From an uncultured Ruminococcus sp. (GTDB lineage: Bacteria > Bacillota > Clostridia > Oscillospirales > Acutalibacteraceae): a DNA stretch of 22,143 nt. The stretch covers positions 1 through 22,143 of the forward strand of contig CADCON010000014.1 in NCBI GenBank assembly GCA_902803035.1. The letters run 5' to 3'. The notes beneath the pieces are model-generated. The model searched no databases, had not been told where the DNA came from, and was given only the letters and a program-made list of their open reading frames with translations. Below, piece by piece: positions 13,319-21,757 of this stretch; the stretch's first letter is position 1, and each line of letters opens with the position of its first letter. Both the position numbers and the translations under genes were made by a program.

Positions 13319-16300
13319 ATGATATTGACAGCAAAAACGCTTACCGGATTGATTGAACAGATAAAAGACTTTGAAAAGAATATTGTATCCATCGTAAAAG
13401 CAGCCGACAAAGCTATCGCCGAGCGCGACAGGCTTGAGCTGTCCGAAACAGCCAGCCGCTGCGATGAATTGAAAAGCCGCGCGGCTTCACAGACGGCTGC
13501 CTCTTTCGGCAAGGTCACCGCGGCTGCAGACAAGATGGCGGGGAGAGCTTCGGATGATCTGTTGTCCAAGCAGCCGCTCCTGGTCAGACTGGGCGAGTGC
13601 GAAACATGGATTTCGCTTTTTACCGGCATAAGGGATTTCCTCCATTCCACCATGAAATCCGCCAATCCTTCGTCCGACAATCTTCTTGACCAGCTTTACA
13701 CCCAGCAGAAGGAAAACGATGAGCTGGAGAAAATGCCCGTTGTGACACTGGATGAAATATTCTCCGGAAGACTCGATCTGGTTTATAATGTAGCCGACGC
13801 CTGTGCCGATATACGTGACAAATGGAGTTCCGCTCCCGGCAAGGTGAAAAAGCCTTCGTTGAGAGTGCGCCTGAAACGCAAAAGCGCGGGTGGCAACCTC
13901 TTCTTCCGTGCGCTCCACAAATTCTTTGACACTGACTTCATGAGATTCATGACAGGCGACAAACCGAAAATGCCGGCGACATCGAATGATCAAAAAATCC
14001 ATTACGTCACCCTGTACGGCATATGCGTGGAGTCGATTGCGCTGCTTCTCCCCGAAAGGGAACGGCTTTTCAACGAGATTTCCGCCAATAGCAGCCAGCT
14101 CGGAGCGGATTATGACAGCATGACGTCGGCAGGATGCCGGGACTTTGAAAGCAGCTTTTCGTCATTTACGGGAGGTCTTGAGAAAACCGCCTCGGAAATG
14201 GCCGGGGAATACCGCTCCGCAAGGTCAAAAACACTAAAAATGTACCTGTCCGCCAGCCGTACCGTATCCACCAGCAGCGAGGAGCTTGCCAGGACCTTTA
14301 TGGCGAGGTACTCCCCTGAAGCGATGGCGGAGGAATACGAAACCATTCTCGGGCTTGAACCGGTGTATGAATCCTTCCAGTGCAGGAAAGTCATGCCCGC
14401 CAACATCGCCCTGGGCAGTATGTCCTCCGACGCGGACGTTCTTAACCGCAGTGAAAACACCCTCCGGTTCCTCCGGCAGCACTACTTCTATTTCCTTCAC
14501 GGCAACGACATCCGTTTCCCGTACGTCGCGCCCTTCACCGCTGATTTCAACTATCTGTTCCGTATGTCCGGCGATACCGCCCGTGACATAGCCGTCAGGG
14601 ACGCCCGCAATGTGGGTATGCGGCTCTTTTCCATGCTGCCTCCCGGAAAGCTCGTCATGACATTCTTTGATCCTGTCAAGAACGGCGACAGCTTCGCGCT
14701 TTTCAATCAGCTGATCAGCACGGATGACCGCACCAGCCGTGTCATTAACGGCAAAGCATGGACGCTCCCCTCCGATATCGAGGAAAAGCTGCGCATTCTG
14801 ACGGATCACATTTCCAATGTCACGCAGAGATGTCTTCAGGGCAAATACAGCAATATCTTCGAATACAACGAGGTCGCGGAGCAGAACGCGGAACCGTATC
14901 AGGTGCTCATGATGATGGACTTCCCCGCGGGTCTTTCCCAGAACGCCATGAAGCTTTTCGAACAGATTGTGACGTCCGGCCCGAAATGCGGCGTATTTAC
15001 CATTCTTTACCGCAACGAAAGCCAATACAGCAAGCTCGATGAACGCTCCCATCCGCTGGTGGCCAACATAGAAAACAGCCTTTCCGTCTTTGAATATTCG
15101 GAGGACGGCTCAAAAGTGACGCTTCCCGGCGGCCACAACATCTTCTGGAAGGCAAAGGAGCTGACTGACCAGCCGTATTTCGACAGCATTGTATCCTCCA
15201 TGAAAAACGGCATCAGAAACGCCGACCGCGTTTCCATTGACATCAAAAAGCTCGGCACCGACGACGGAACAGCTTCCGCCACCCAAGGCATACGCATCCC
15301 CATCGGAATTCACGGCGCCAGCGAGCTGCAATATCTCACGCTGGGCGTGGGTGGAAGCCATCATGCCCTGATAGCCGGCACCACAGGCGCGGGAAAATCA
15401 ACCTTGCTGCACACCATTATTGTCCGCACACTGATGAGATATTCCCCCGATGAAGTGGTCATCTATCTGGTAGACTTCAAACGCGGCGTGGAATTCAAGG
15501 TTTACACCGATTACATTCTTCCTTCCTTCAAGGTCATTGCCATAGAGAGCGAACGCGAATTCGGATACAACATTCTCAAGGCGATTGAACGAGAACAGAA
15601 AATCCGCGCCGATGAATTCAGACGTCATCAGGGAATAGACGTCATAGAGGATTACCGCGAGCAGATCCGGAAAATGCCCCGCATTCTCTTAATCATGGAC
15701 GAATTCCAGGAGCTGTTTTCCGGTGAGGATGACAACATCTCGCGGAATTGCGCCGCCATGCTGGAGAGAATTGTCCGCCAGGGACGCGGATTCGGCGTTC
15801 ATCTCATTCTCTCCACACAGAGCTATTCCAACATCAATGGTCTGAGCAAATCGGTTTACGACCAGATGGCAGTGCGTATTGTCCTCAAGTGTTCCGCGGC
15901 TGACGCCAACCTTATGCTGGAAGGGGGAAGCGCGGAGGTCGATCAGATTTCCAATAACGACCCCGGCCGCGCCATCTATAATTCCGAAGCCGGCAATAAG
16001 GAATACAACAGTCATTTCCGTGTCGCAAACATTACATCGAAGGAACTGCCGGAAATTCTTCAGAATATCAGTGACCGCACGGCTTCGTATCTCGATCCCA
16101 AGCATCCCACCCGCATTCTTCTGTCCAACATCGAAGACAACCAATACAGCTTCTTCGGATGCTTCGACAGGATGGAAGATACGGATGAGCAGCCGTTCGG
16201 CAAGCTGTACATCGGAGAATCGCTCGGCGTGGACGAGAATATGCAGCTTTGCCTCACCCGCGAAAACTTCTCCAACCTTCTGATCATAGGCAACGACTCC

Positions 16301-17131
16301 GACAGGGCGCGCAATATCTTCACGTTTGCCATGCTGAGCCTTTGCGTCAATTACTGGCTCAGATACAAATGCGCCCCCAAAAAGCCGATCATTACGTTCT
16401 ACAACGCCAATCCGCTTGACGACAGCTATTTTTCCGATTCCGCCGAACTGCTCGCCCAGTTGCTTCCGGCTTACATCCGCTGCATTTCCCGCAATGATGA
16501 CAAAGCCATGCAGGAAGTGCTGACCGGCTACTACGAAAGCCTGCCGTCCGTGAAGAAGGCCGCCCGCGCGGAACAGCCTTCCTACGGCTCCATGGCCGAC
16601 TGGTTTGCAGACCCGCGCACCGAAACGGCAGCCCCGGCCATCAGCAGCCTTATCGAAGAGGCGGAAACCGAATCCGGGCAGGAGGACGCATCCGATAAAT
16701 ATCTCTTCGTTCTCGGCTATCAGTATGCCGATATTCTCTATGAGGAACAAAGGCTGAGCAGCGATGAGAACATCGGAAGTCTTTTCAATATGTCCGGCGT
16801 AACCAGGGCGTCCGGGAACATAGCTCCCAAGGAAATGTTCGGCACCCTTCTCCGTGAAGGCGCCCAGAACGGCATTCACACGATCCTGTGGCATGACAGC
16901 TACGAGGCGTTCAGTCAGAATGATAACAATATGGTGTCCTACTTCAATCTTCGCATCGCGTTTGAAATGTCTGACGCTGACTATTCCCGGTTCATCAATG
17001 CCAACAATGTGAAGATCAACGAGCAATACAACGCCATTCTCTACACCAAGATCAGGAGCAATCAGGTAATCCGACCTTATCAGGCGCCTTCCGACAGCTG
17101 GCTTGAGAGCATCTGCCGGAAGCTGGGATAA
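13319..17131 (+). CDS. Triple-module FtsK/SpoIIIE-type ATPase, EssC/EccC-like, central module active
   Basis: 1270 residues; ATG 13319 has GAGGGGG 8 nt upstream. Residues 1-360 are largely helical with no clear membrane span. The middle module (about 660-920) is a standard FtsK/SpoIIIE ATPase: Walker A GTTGAGKST (Lys693), LVDFKRGVEF, a basic REQKIRADEF helix, Walker B LLIMDEFQEL (Asp794, Glu795), and GRGFGVHLILSTQSYS. An N-terminal module (about 400-575) and a C-terminal one (about 970-1260) repeat this pattern in degenerate form. The first has FRMSGDTAR near 415-422, FFDPVKNGD and MMMDF (Asp534); the last has GNDSDRARN (991-999), LFVLGYQYAD and REGAQNGIHTILW. Several RecA-like modules with most sites lost is the plan of the type VII secretion motor EssC/EccC, but there the first module is the active one. 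The likely role is an ATP-driven pump for protein or DNA; the substrate is unknown. Confidence 0.9.
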   Translation: MILTAKTLTGLIEQIKDFEKNIVSIVKAADKAIAERDRLELSETASRCDELKSRAASQTAASFGKVTAAADKMAGRASDDLLSKQPLLVRLGECETWISLFTGIRDFLHSTMKSANPSSDNLLDQLYTQQKENDELEKMPVVTLDEIFSGRLDLVYNVADACADIRDKWSSAPGKVKKPSLRVRLKRKSAGGNLFFRALHKFFDTDFMRFMTGDKPKMPATSNDQKIHYVTLYGICVESIALLLPERERLFNEISANSSQLGADYDSMTSAGCRDFESSFSSFTGGLEKTASEMAGEYRSARSKTLKMYLSASRTVSTSSEELARTFMARYSPEAMAEEYETILGLEPVYESFQCRKVMPANIALGSMSSDADVLNRSENTLRFLRQHYFYFLHGNDIRFPYVAPFTADFNYLFRMSGDTARDIAVRDARNVGMRLFSMLPPGKLVMTFFDPVKNGDSFALFNQLISTDDRTSRVINGKAWTLPSDIEEKLRILTDHISNVTQRCLQGKYSNIFEYNEVAEQNAEPYQVLMMMDFPAGLSQNAMKLFEQIVTSGPKCGVFTILYRNESQYSKLDERSHPLVANIENSLSVFEYSEDGSKVTLPGGHNIFWKAKELTDQPYFDSIVSSMKNGIRNADRVSIDIKKLGTDDGTASATQGIRIPIGIHGASELQYLTLGVGGSHHALIAGTTGAGKSTLLHTIIVRTLMRYSPDEVVIYLVDFKRGVEFKVYTDYILPSFKVIAIESEREFGYNILKAIEREQKIRADEFRRHQGIDVIEDYREQIRKMPRILLIMDEFQELFSGEDDNISRNCAAMLERIVRQGRGFGVHLILSTQSYSNINGLSKSVYDQMAVRIVLKCSAADANLMLEGGSAEVDQISNNDPGRAIYNSEAGNKEYNSHFRVANITSKELPEILQNISDRTASYLDPKHPTRILLSNIEDNQYSFFGCFDRMEDTDEQPFGKLYIGESLGVDENMQLCLTRENFSNLLIIGNDSDRARNIFTFAMLSLCVNYWLRYKCAPKKPIITFYNANPLDDSYFSDSAELLAQLLPAYIRCISRNDDKAMQEVLTGYYESLPSVKKAARAEQPSYGSMADWFADPRTETAAPAISSLIEEAETESGQEDASDKYLFVLGYQYADILYEEQRLSSDENIGSLFNMSGVTRASGNIAPKEMFGTLLREGAQNGIHTILWHDSYEAFSQNDNNMVSYFNLRIAFEMSDADYSRFINANNVKINEQYNAILYTKIRSNQVIRPYQAPSDSWLESICRKLG

Positions 17132-17232
17132 CCGAATACCGTCATTCACAAGCCCGTTTCGACATTTGTCCCCGTCCGAAAGGGGCTTGTGTAATCATAC
17201 AGAGAATTATATTATCAGGAGGAATTCAGACA
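17132..17232 (+). promoter_or_regulatory. Intercistronic spacer with long hairpin
   Basis: The longest gap in an otherwise tight operon. It contains a 15-position stem with one mismatch (17147-17161 with 17177-17191, CACAAGCCC pairing GGGCTTGTG) and a loop of about 15 nt. There is no T-tract after it, so it is unlikely to stop all transcription. It could protect or process the mRNA and allow a different dose of the small protein that follows, whose AGGAGGAA ribosome binding site (17217-17224) is the strongest in the operon. Confidence 0.6.
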
Positions 17233-17715
17233 ATGGGAGCCAAAAAAACAGAGTTACACGGCCGTGTAGAAGCGGGAATTGAAAAGGGCAGGGAAATCGA
17301 GCAGACCGCCGAATCGAAAATCGAAGAGGCGGAGGTGTCCAACAACGCCCTGAGCAGGATTGAGGCAGCGGACGACGACACACAGATGGCTGCCGATACC
17401 GCGCGCAGCGAAGCGGCCTCCGAAGCCGCCTCCCTCGCCCAGAGTGAAATCAAGGAACCGGGTGACGCGCTGGGCGAAAGATTTAACGAAACGACAGCGG
17501 AATCCAGCGAGCTTGGAGAGAGAGAAATGGAGAACGCGGAAAGCGCGCGTGAAATGACCGGAGATTACACCGATATCGGAAGCGGCCTTGCCGAGCAGCT
17601 TCGCGCCAGCGGAGAAGAGTTTCTTTCCATCTCCGAAGAGAGCGATCAGACCAATAACGAATTCCAGGCGGAATTCAGTCAGAAAGCAGCTCAATTGGAA
17701 GGAGCATTCAGTTGA
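17233..17715 (+). CDS. Small acidic, all-helical protein between the two ATPase genes
   Basis: 160 residues from ATG 17233, with AGGAGGAA 8 nt upstream. It is rich in Glu, Ala and Ser, has no Cys or Trp, no signal peptide and no membrane span, and is predicted to be almost entirely helical with breaks near EPGD (about residue 76) and TGDYTDIGSG (about 113). No family is recognised. It lacks the WXG motif of ESX-type substrates, but its size, helical nature and place beside an EssC-like motor make it a candidate substrate, chaperone or adaptor (inference). Its stop overlaps the next start by one base (TGATG). Confidence 0.85.
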   Translation: MGAKKTELHGRVEAGIEKGREIEQTAESKIEEAEVSNNALSRIEAADDDTQMAADTARSEAASEAASLAQSEIKEPGDALGERFNETTAESSELGEREMENAESAREMTGDYTDIGSGLAEQLRASGEEFLSISEESDQTNNEFQAEFSQKAAQLEGAFS

Positions 17716-20700
17716 TGGCACAGAAACCAGTAGAACAGTACTATCTTTGTTTTGCGATCAACAGACTGCCCGACCTGACCCTGAACAAATATTCCGTATT
17801 CGACGGTTCCAGCGTCAAGAATATCATGGATAAGCACGGCGTATTTCTCAGACAGCTGCACAGGCTCGGATACACGTCGGGCGTGTACTTCCATATGCTG
17901 TATTATTACAATCCCGACCGATCAAAGCAGAAGGGGCAGCATCTGATGATTCTCTTTTACGCGACATCGACCGATCCCCGCAGACTGGACGGAATCAGGG
18001 AATTTCTCACCACCTCCGTGCTGAGCAACTACTATGATTTCTACTGCTATGAGGTCAGCAAGAGATTCCGCATCGCGGAGGAACCGTTGTCAGACGGCAG
18101 CGTCATTCCGGTGCTTGAGATGATCAATATCTCCGGAACAGCGAAAAGATACGCCCTCGGCGACGTCAGTCCGGAGGAAATCACGGAGGCGCAGCGCAGA
18201 ATAATGAGCGGCGAGGCAAGCCACGTCGTGTGTGAAATCGCGCCTGACGCCAATGTCATCATGAGCTTTGACGAAATGCCGGTAGACGCACAGGGCAGGA
18301 TCATTGTCAACAAGACCTTTGCCTGCGGCGCGTATCTCACCAAAAGGGATTATTCCCTGCCCGCTCATAACCGCCTTCCCAGCGACGGCGCGGGGGAAGT
18401 GTCGCTCTACTCGATCATGGAATGGGAGCCATGCGAAACCGGCAGGCTTTACAATGTTCTCAAGCTCATGGAGGGCTATGACCGCCACGCCTCGCTCCGC
18501 ATTGACATTTTCCCGGTGGAGCACACCCAGAGGATCCGCCAGCAGCTTCCCTACGGCGACACCCGCCGGCGCATTGCCGCCAAAGGGGAAGGACGGGATG
18601 ACAACAGCGAAACCATCATCAAATCATGGGACAAGTACATCGGCAATCTGATGAAATACCCGCAGTTTCTGGCCAATATCACCGCCTTCTCCGATTCTCC
18701 TGACATCGCGGTAATGCTTGTGGACAGTGTGGCGGCGGAGGCGGTGGAATCCGGCACCTATCTTGTGGAGAATATGACTTGTCCGCAGGGATTCAATATC
18801 TACTCGGAGGACATTGCGCCCATCAGCGCGCGCAGAGAGCCGGATAATTACGTTGCTCCGATGCTTTCGCTCTACACGCTGGAGGAGATACGGCCCATGT
18901 TCTCCTTTCCCATTCTCTACCCCGGCGAATCCATCGAATGCCAGAAGGAGACCGATCCCGTCCCTTTTGCCAAGACAGTGAAGGTGGACAGGGAAACAGG
19001 TGAAATACACGAAGTCATCACGCTTGGCGCAAGCGAACTGGGCTATGAAGTCACCTTTCCTGTCAGGCTTTTCAAAAAGCACGCCTTCATCGCAGGCGTT
19101 CCCGGCGCGGGAAAGACCAACACCTTGCTGTATCTTGTCACCACTCTCTGGCGCGACACACGCCAGAAGGTGCCCTTTCTCGTGCTGGAACCCGCCAAGC
19201 AGGAATACCGCGCACTCGCCATGATCGACGGAATGGAGGATCTCTGTATCTTCTCTCCCGGCGCGGACACACGCTTTCCCCTTCACATCAATCCCTTCCA
19301 GTTCCCGGTAGGGCTGACGCTTGCGGAGCATATCGCCAATCTGAACGCGGTCTTCGCGGGCGCATTCGAACTGATTCCTCCCTCCCCCTTTCTCATCGAC
19401 AAATGCATTGAGCGCGTATATATCAACCACGGTTGGAACATCAACGAGCGCAATTCGGGCAGAAAGACCTATCCCACCATGCAGGAGCTTTATGACTCGC
19501 TCAAGGTTGCGGTGGAAGAATCCGGCTATGAAGGCGAATCCCGCGCCAATATCCGTTCGGTCATGGAAGTGCGGATAGGCAGCCTTCTCAGGCGCGAAAT
19601 CGGGAATGTCTACAATGTCAGGGAATCGAGCATTGCCCCCGAAGACTGGCTGAGCTGTCCGGTGATCATCGAGCTGGAAGCACTCGGCGAAGGGCCGGCC
19701 AATTTCATGTCGCTGCTCATATCCACGCTGATCCGCGAAGTCCTCAAGATCCGCAAGACAAGCGACCTTTCGGTCCACGCGGGCAGAAAACGCACTCCCC
19801 GGGAAATTGAACACATCATTTTCTACGAGGAAGCGCATAACCTCATCGGTCCGAACACCGACGACCCGATCGGCGGCTCTGTAGACCCGAAAATCTCCGC
19901 CACCAAATACCTGGTGAAAATGCTGGCGGAAGTCCGCGCGCTCGGCGAAGGAATTGTCATTGCGGACCAGCTTCCCACCGCAATGGCTCCGGAGGTGCTG
20001 AAGAACACCGGTCTGAAACTCGGCCACAGGATCACGGCGCAGGACGACCGCAACCTTTTGGGAAGCACCATGTCAGCTTCCGCCGATCAATTGGAGGAGC
20101 AGGGAACCTTCGGCACCGGATACGCGCTGATCTTCTATGAAAACCTTCTCAAGCCCTTCAAGATGAGGGTTTGCGAATGGGAAAAAGGCGTTTCCTCCAC
20201 CAAATACAATTCTCCGACCAATCTGCAGCTTTTTGAAAAGCTGAAGGACAACCGGGTGTATCTGGAGCTTCTCAGGCGAAGCAGCATGATCATGCGCGAC
20301 AAGATAAGAACCGAATCTGATATCGTCATAGCGGAAGCGAACGCTTTCAACAGCAGCTTCAACACGCGCAGTGAGAATCTGAATCGTCTGTCATCGGATC
20401 TGGCCATCCTCAACCGGGAGCTGGAAAGAGCGACTGACAGGGAAACCATCGGCGATCTCCGCAAACAGATCGCGGCGCTGGAGAGCAGAAGGAATCTGCT
20501 GCTCAGAGAAATCCGCACCGTTGTGCCGGAAGATCTGAGGAAGGTGCTTCGCAGCGCGGTCAACCTCTACTGTGCTTCCATGACGCTTTCCAACAACTAT
20601 TACATTTATTCCGACGATATGTACATCTGCTCGATCATCAATTTCCTGCCGATATTCGCCAAGCTGCCCGCCGTGGCGCACAATGACGGACTGAGAAGTA

Positions 20701-21713
20701 TTATTTTCGAGGAAACGGCCGACGCCATGGAGGAAATCAGCGGATTGGCCGATCTCACGCTTTCGGGCAGGGAAACGCGCCTGAGCGGACATCCCGACTA
20801 CTGCGCCGTTATCTGCTTTGCGGGCGGATATCTGTCAACGCTCATCGAGTCCGCCGCCGGTTCACTCATAGCAGAAGCGGCGGTCATACTGAAACAGCCG
20901 TCCGGAGCGGAAAATTTCGCAAAACTGATTGCGGAGCATTATTTCTCATGGCTTGAAACCGCCGGCAGATACCGCGACGCCTGTCTGCAATATGCCGGAC
21001 GTCTGGAAAAGGCGATTGAAGACATGACCGACGGCTCTCCCGAACGCCGTGCCGCCGAAATGATGCTCGCCGACGCCCGGAAAAGCCAACTGAAGCTGCA
21101 TCGCGCCGTTTCAAGAGCTGTCGCTTCCATCTTCCACGGAATAAGTGAAGAGGACAGTGACGTCTGGAAGACGATCCTGCAGAACACAGTTCCCATGCTG
21201 GCCTCCTACCGCACCATTCTGGATTACCGTTGCATTGACAATCCCGCGCTTCTGTCGGAAGAGAAGGATTATCCCGCTCTCTGGAAAAGCGCAAGTACCA
21301 TCATGATACATGAAGCGGCTTCAAAAATGAAATATCTGGCGAACAGGCGCCATGAACTGCTCAACAGGCTGGCGGCCGTTCCCTCCGCCGGATACACGCA
21401 GGACGATATCCGGGCGCTGGATGAGATCAGTTTTTATGTCAACGGCTTCTTCATGACCTATTATCATTCGGGGCACAAGACCGACAGCTGGATGCTGACG
21501 CTTGTCAATTTTTATAGCAATTACCTCTGCAGCTACATCAATCTGGGAGAAGCCGCCGTTCCTTTCATCAGAAAGAACTCCAACGGCAATTGGTTCATCT
21601 GCTGCCGGATCATCAATACCCTCATCGATAACAATACGGTTCCGATCGCCAAAGCAAAAGAATGGTGCGCTCTCTCAAAGCGGATGAATGAAATCATGGG
21701 CAATTGTCAGTAG
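17715..21713 (+). CDS. HerA/VirB4-type (DUF87) P-loop ATPase with large extra N- and C-terminal regions
   Basis: 1332 residues from ATG 17715; GGAAGGAG lies upstream and the start overlaps the previous stop. Residues 1-450 are an unassigned mixed alpha/beta region (FAINRLPDL, GVYFHMLYYYNPD). The ATPase core, about 450-830, has Walker A GVPGAGKTN (Lys467), VLEPAKQEYR, Walker B IIFYEEAHN (Glu705, Glu706), and GIVIADQLPTAM followed by NTGLKLGHRITAQDDRNLLG, all typical of HerA/VirB4 pumps. Residues 887-934 form a coiled coil; 940-1332 are mainly helical and unassigned. HerA proteins drive DNA-end processing with nucleases, and VirB4 relatives power type IV secretion. Neither a NurA-type nuclease nor other type IV genes are visible here. 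The family is firm; the substrate is unknown. Confidence 0.9.
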   Translation: MAQKPVEQYYLCFAINRLPDLTLNKYSVFDGSSVKNIMDKHGVFLRQLHRLGYTSGVYFHMLYYYNPDRSKQKGQHLMILFYATSTDPRRLDGIREFLTTSVLSNYYDFYCYEVSKRFRIAEEPLSDGSVIPVLEMINISGTAKRYALGDVSPEEITEAQRRIMSGEASHVVCEIAPDANVIMSFDEMPVDAQGRIIVNKTFACGAYLTKRDYSLPAHNRLPSDGAGEVSLYSIMEWEPCETGRLYNVLKLMEGYDRHASLRIDIFPVEHTQRIRQQLPYGDTRRRIAAKGEGRDDNSETIIKSWDKYIGNLMKYPQFLANITAFSDSPDIAVMLVDSVAAEAVESGTYLVENMTCPQGFNIYSEDIAPISARREPDNYVAPMLSLYTLEEIRPMFSFPILYPGESIECQKETDPVPFAKTVKVDRETGEIHEVITLGASELGYEVTFPVRLFKKHAFIAGVPGAGKTNTLLYLVTTLWRDTRQKVPFLVLEPAKQEYRALAMIDGMEDLCIFSPGADTRFPLHINPFQFPVGLTLAEHIANLNAVFAGAFELIPPSPFLIDKCIERVYINHGWNINERNSGRKTYPTMQELYDSLKVAVEESGYEGESRANIRSVMEVRIGSLLRREIGNVYNVRESSIAPEDWLSCPVIIELEALGEGPANFMSLLISTLIREVLKIRKTSDLSVHAGRKRTPREIEHIIFYEEAHNLIGPNTDDPIGGSVDPKISATKYLVKMLAEVRALGEGIVIADQLPTAMAPEVLKNTGLKLGHRITAQDDRNLLGSTMSASADQLEEQGTFGTGYALIFYENLLKPFKMRVCEWEKGVSSTKYNSPTNLQLFEKLKDNRVYLELLRRSSMIMRDKIRTESDIVIAEANAFNSSFNTRSENLNRLSSDLAILNRELERATDRETIGDLRKQIAALESRRNLLLREIRTVVPEDLRKVLRSAVNLYCASMTLSNNYYIYSDDMYICSIINFLPIFAKLPAVAHNDGLRSIIFEETADAMEEISGLADLTLSGRETRLSGHPDYCAVICFAGGYLSTLIESAAGSLIAEAAVILKQPSGAENFAKLIAEHYFSWLETAGRYRDACLQYAGRLEKAIEDMTDGSPERRAAEMMLADARKSQLKLHRAVSRAVASIFHGISEEDSDVWKTILQNTVPMLASYRTILDYRCIDNPALLSEEKDYPALWKSASTIMIHEAASKMKYLANRRHELLNRLAAVPSAGYTQDDIRALDEISFYVNGFFMTYYHSGHKTDSWMLTLVNFYSNYLCSYINLGEAAVPFIRKNSNGNWFICCRIINTLIDNNTVPIAKAKEWCALSKRMNEIMGNCQ

Positions 21714-21757
21714 CGGTATAATGGCAATGATTCCAAAGGGAAAGGGGCTGAAACAAC

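Noticed and set aside
15689..17149. Long minus-strand frame (about 486 codons) antisense to the FtsK-like gene, and a similar one at 18624-20027
   Set aside because: The sense strand carries Walker A/B motifs and a coherent protein. The antisense products have no recognisable features and no ribosome binding sites.
17187..17215. Possible internal promoter (TTGTGT, 17 bp, TATTAT) before the 160-residue protein gene
   Set aside because: The -35 matches only half the consensus, and the start it predicts falls within the ribosome binding site, so it is unlikely to drive translation of this gene.
17233..17715. Considered as a WXG100 (ESX) type VII substrate
   Set aside because: It has no Trp at all, hence no WXG motif, and is longer than the usual 100 residues. 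It is kept only as an unassigned helical protein.
21717..21722. TATAAT hexamer before the last, partial gene
   Set aside because: No -35-like sequence lies 16-18 bp upstream; it is probably a chance match in the spacer.
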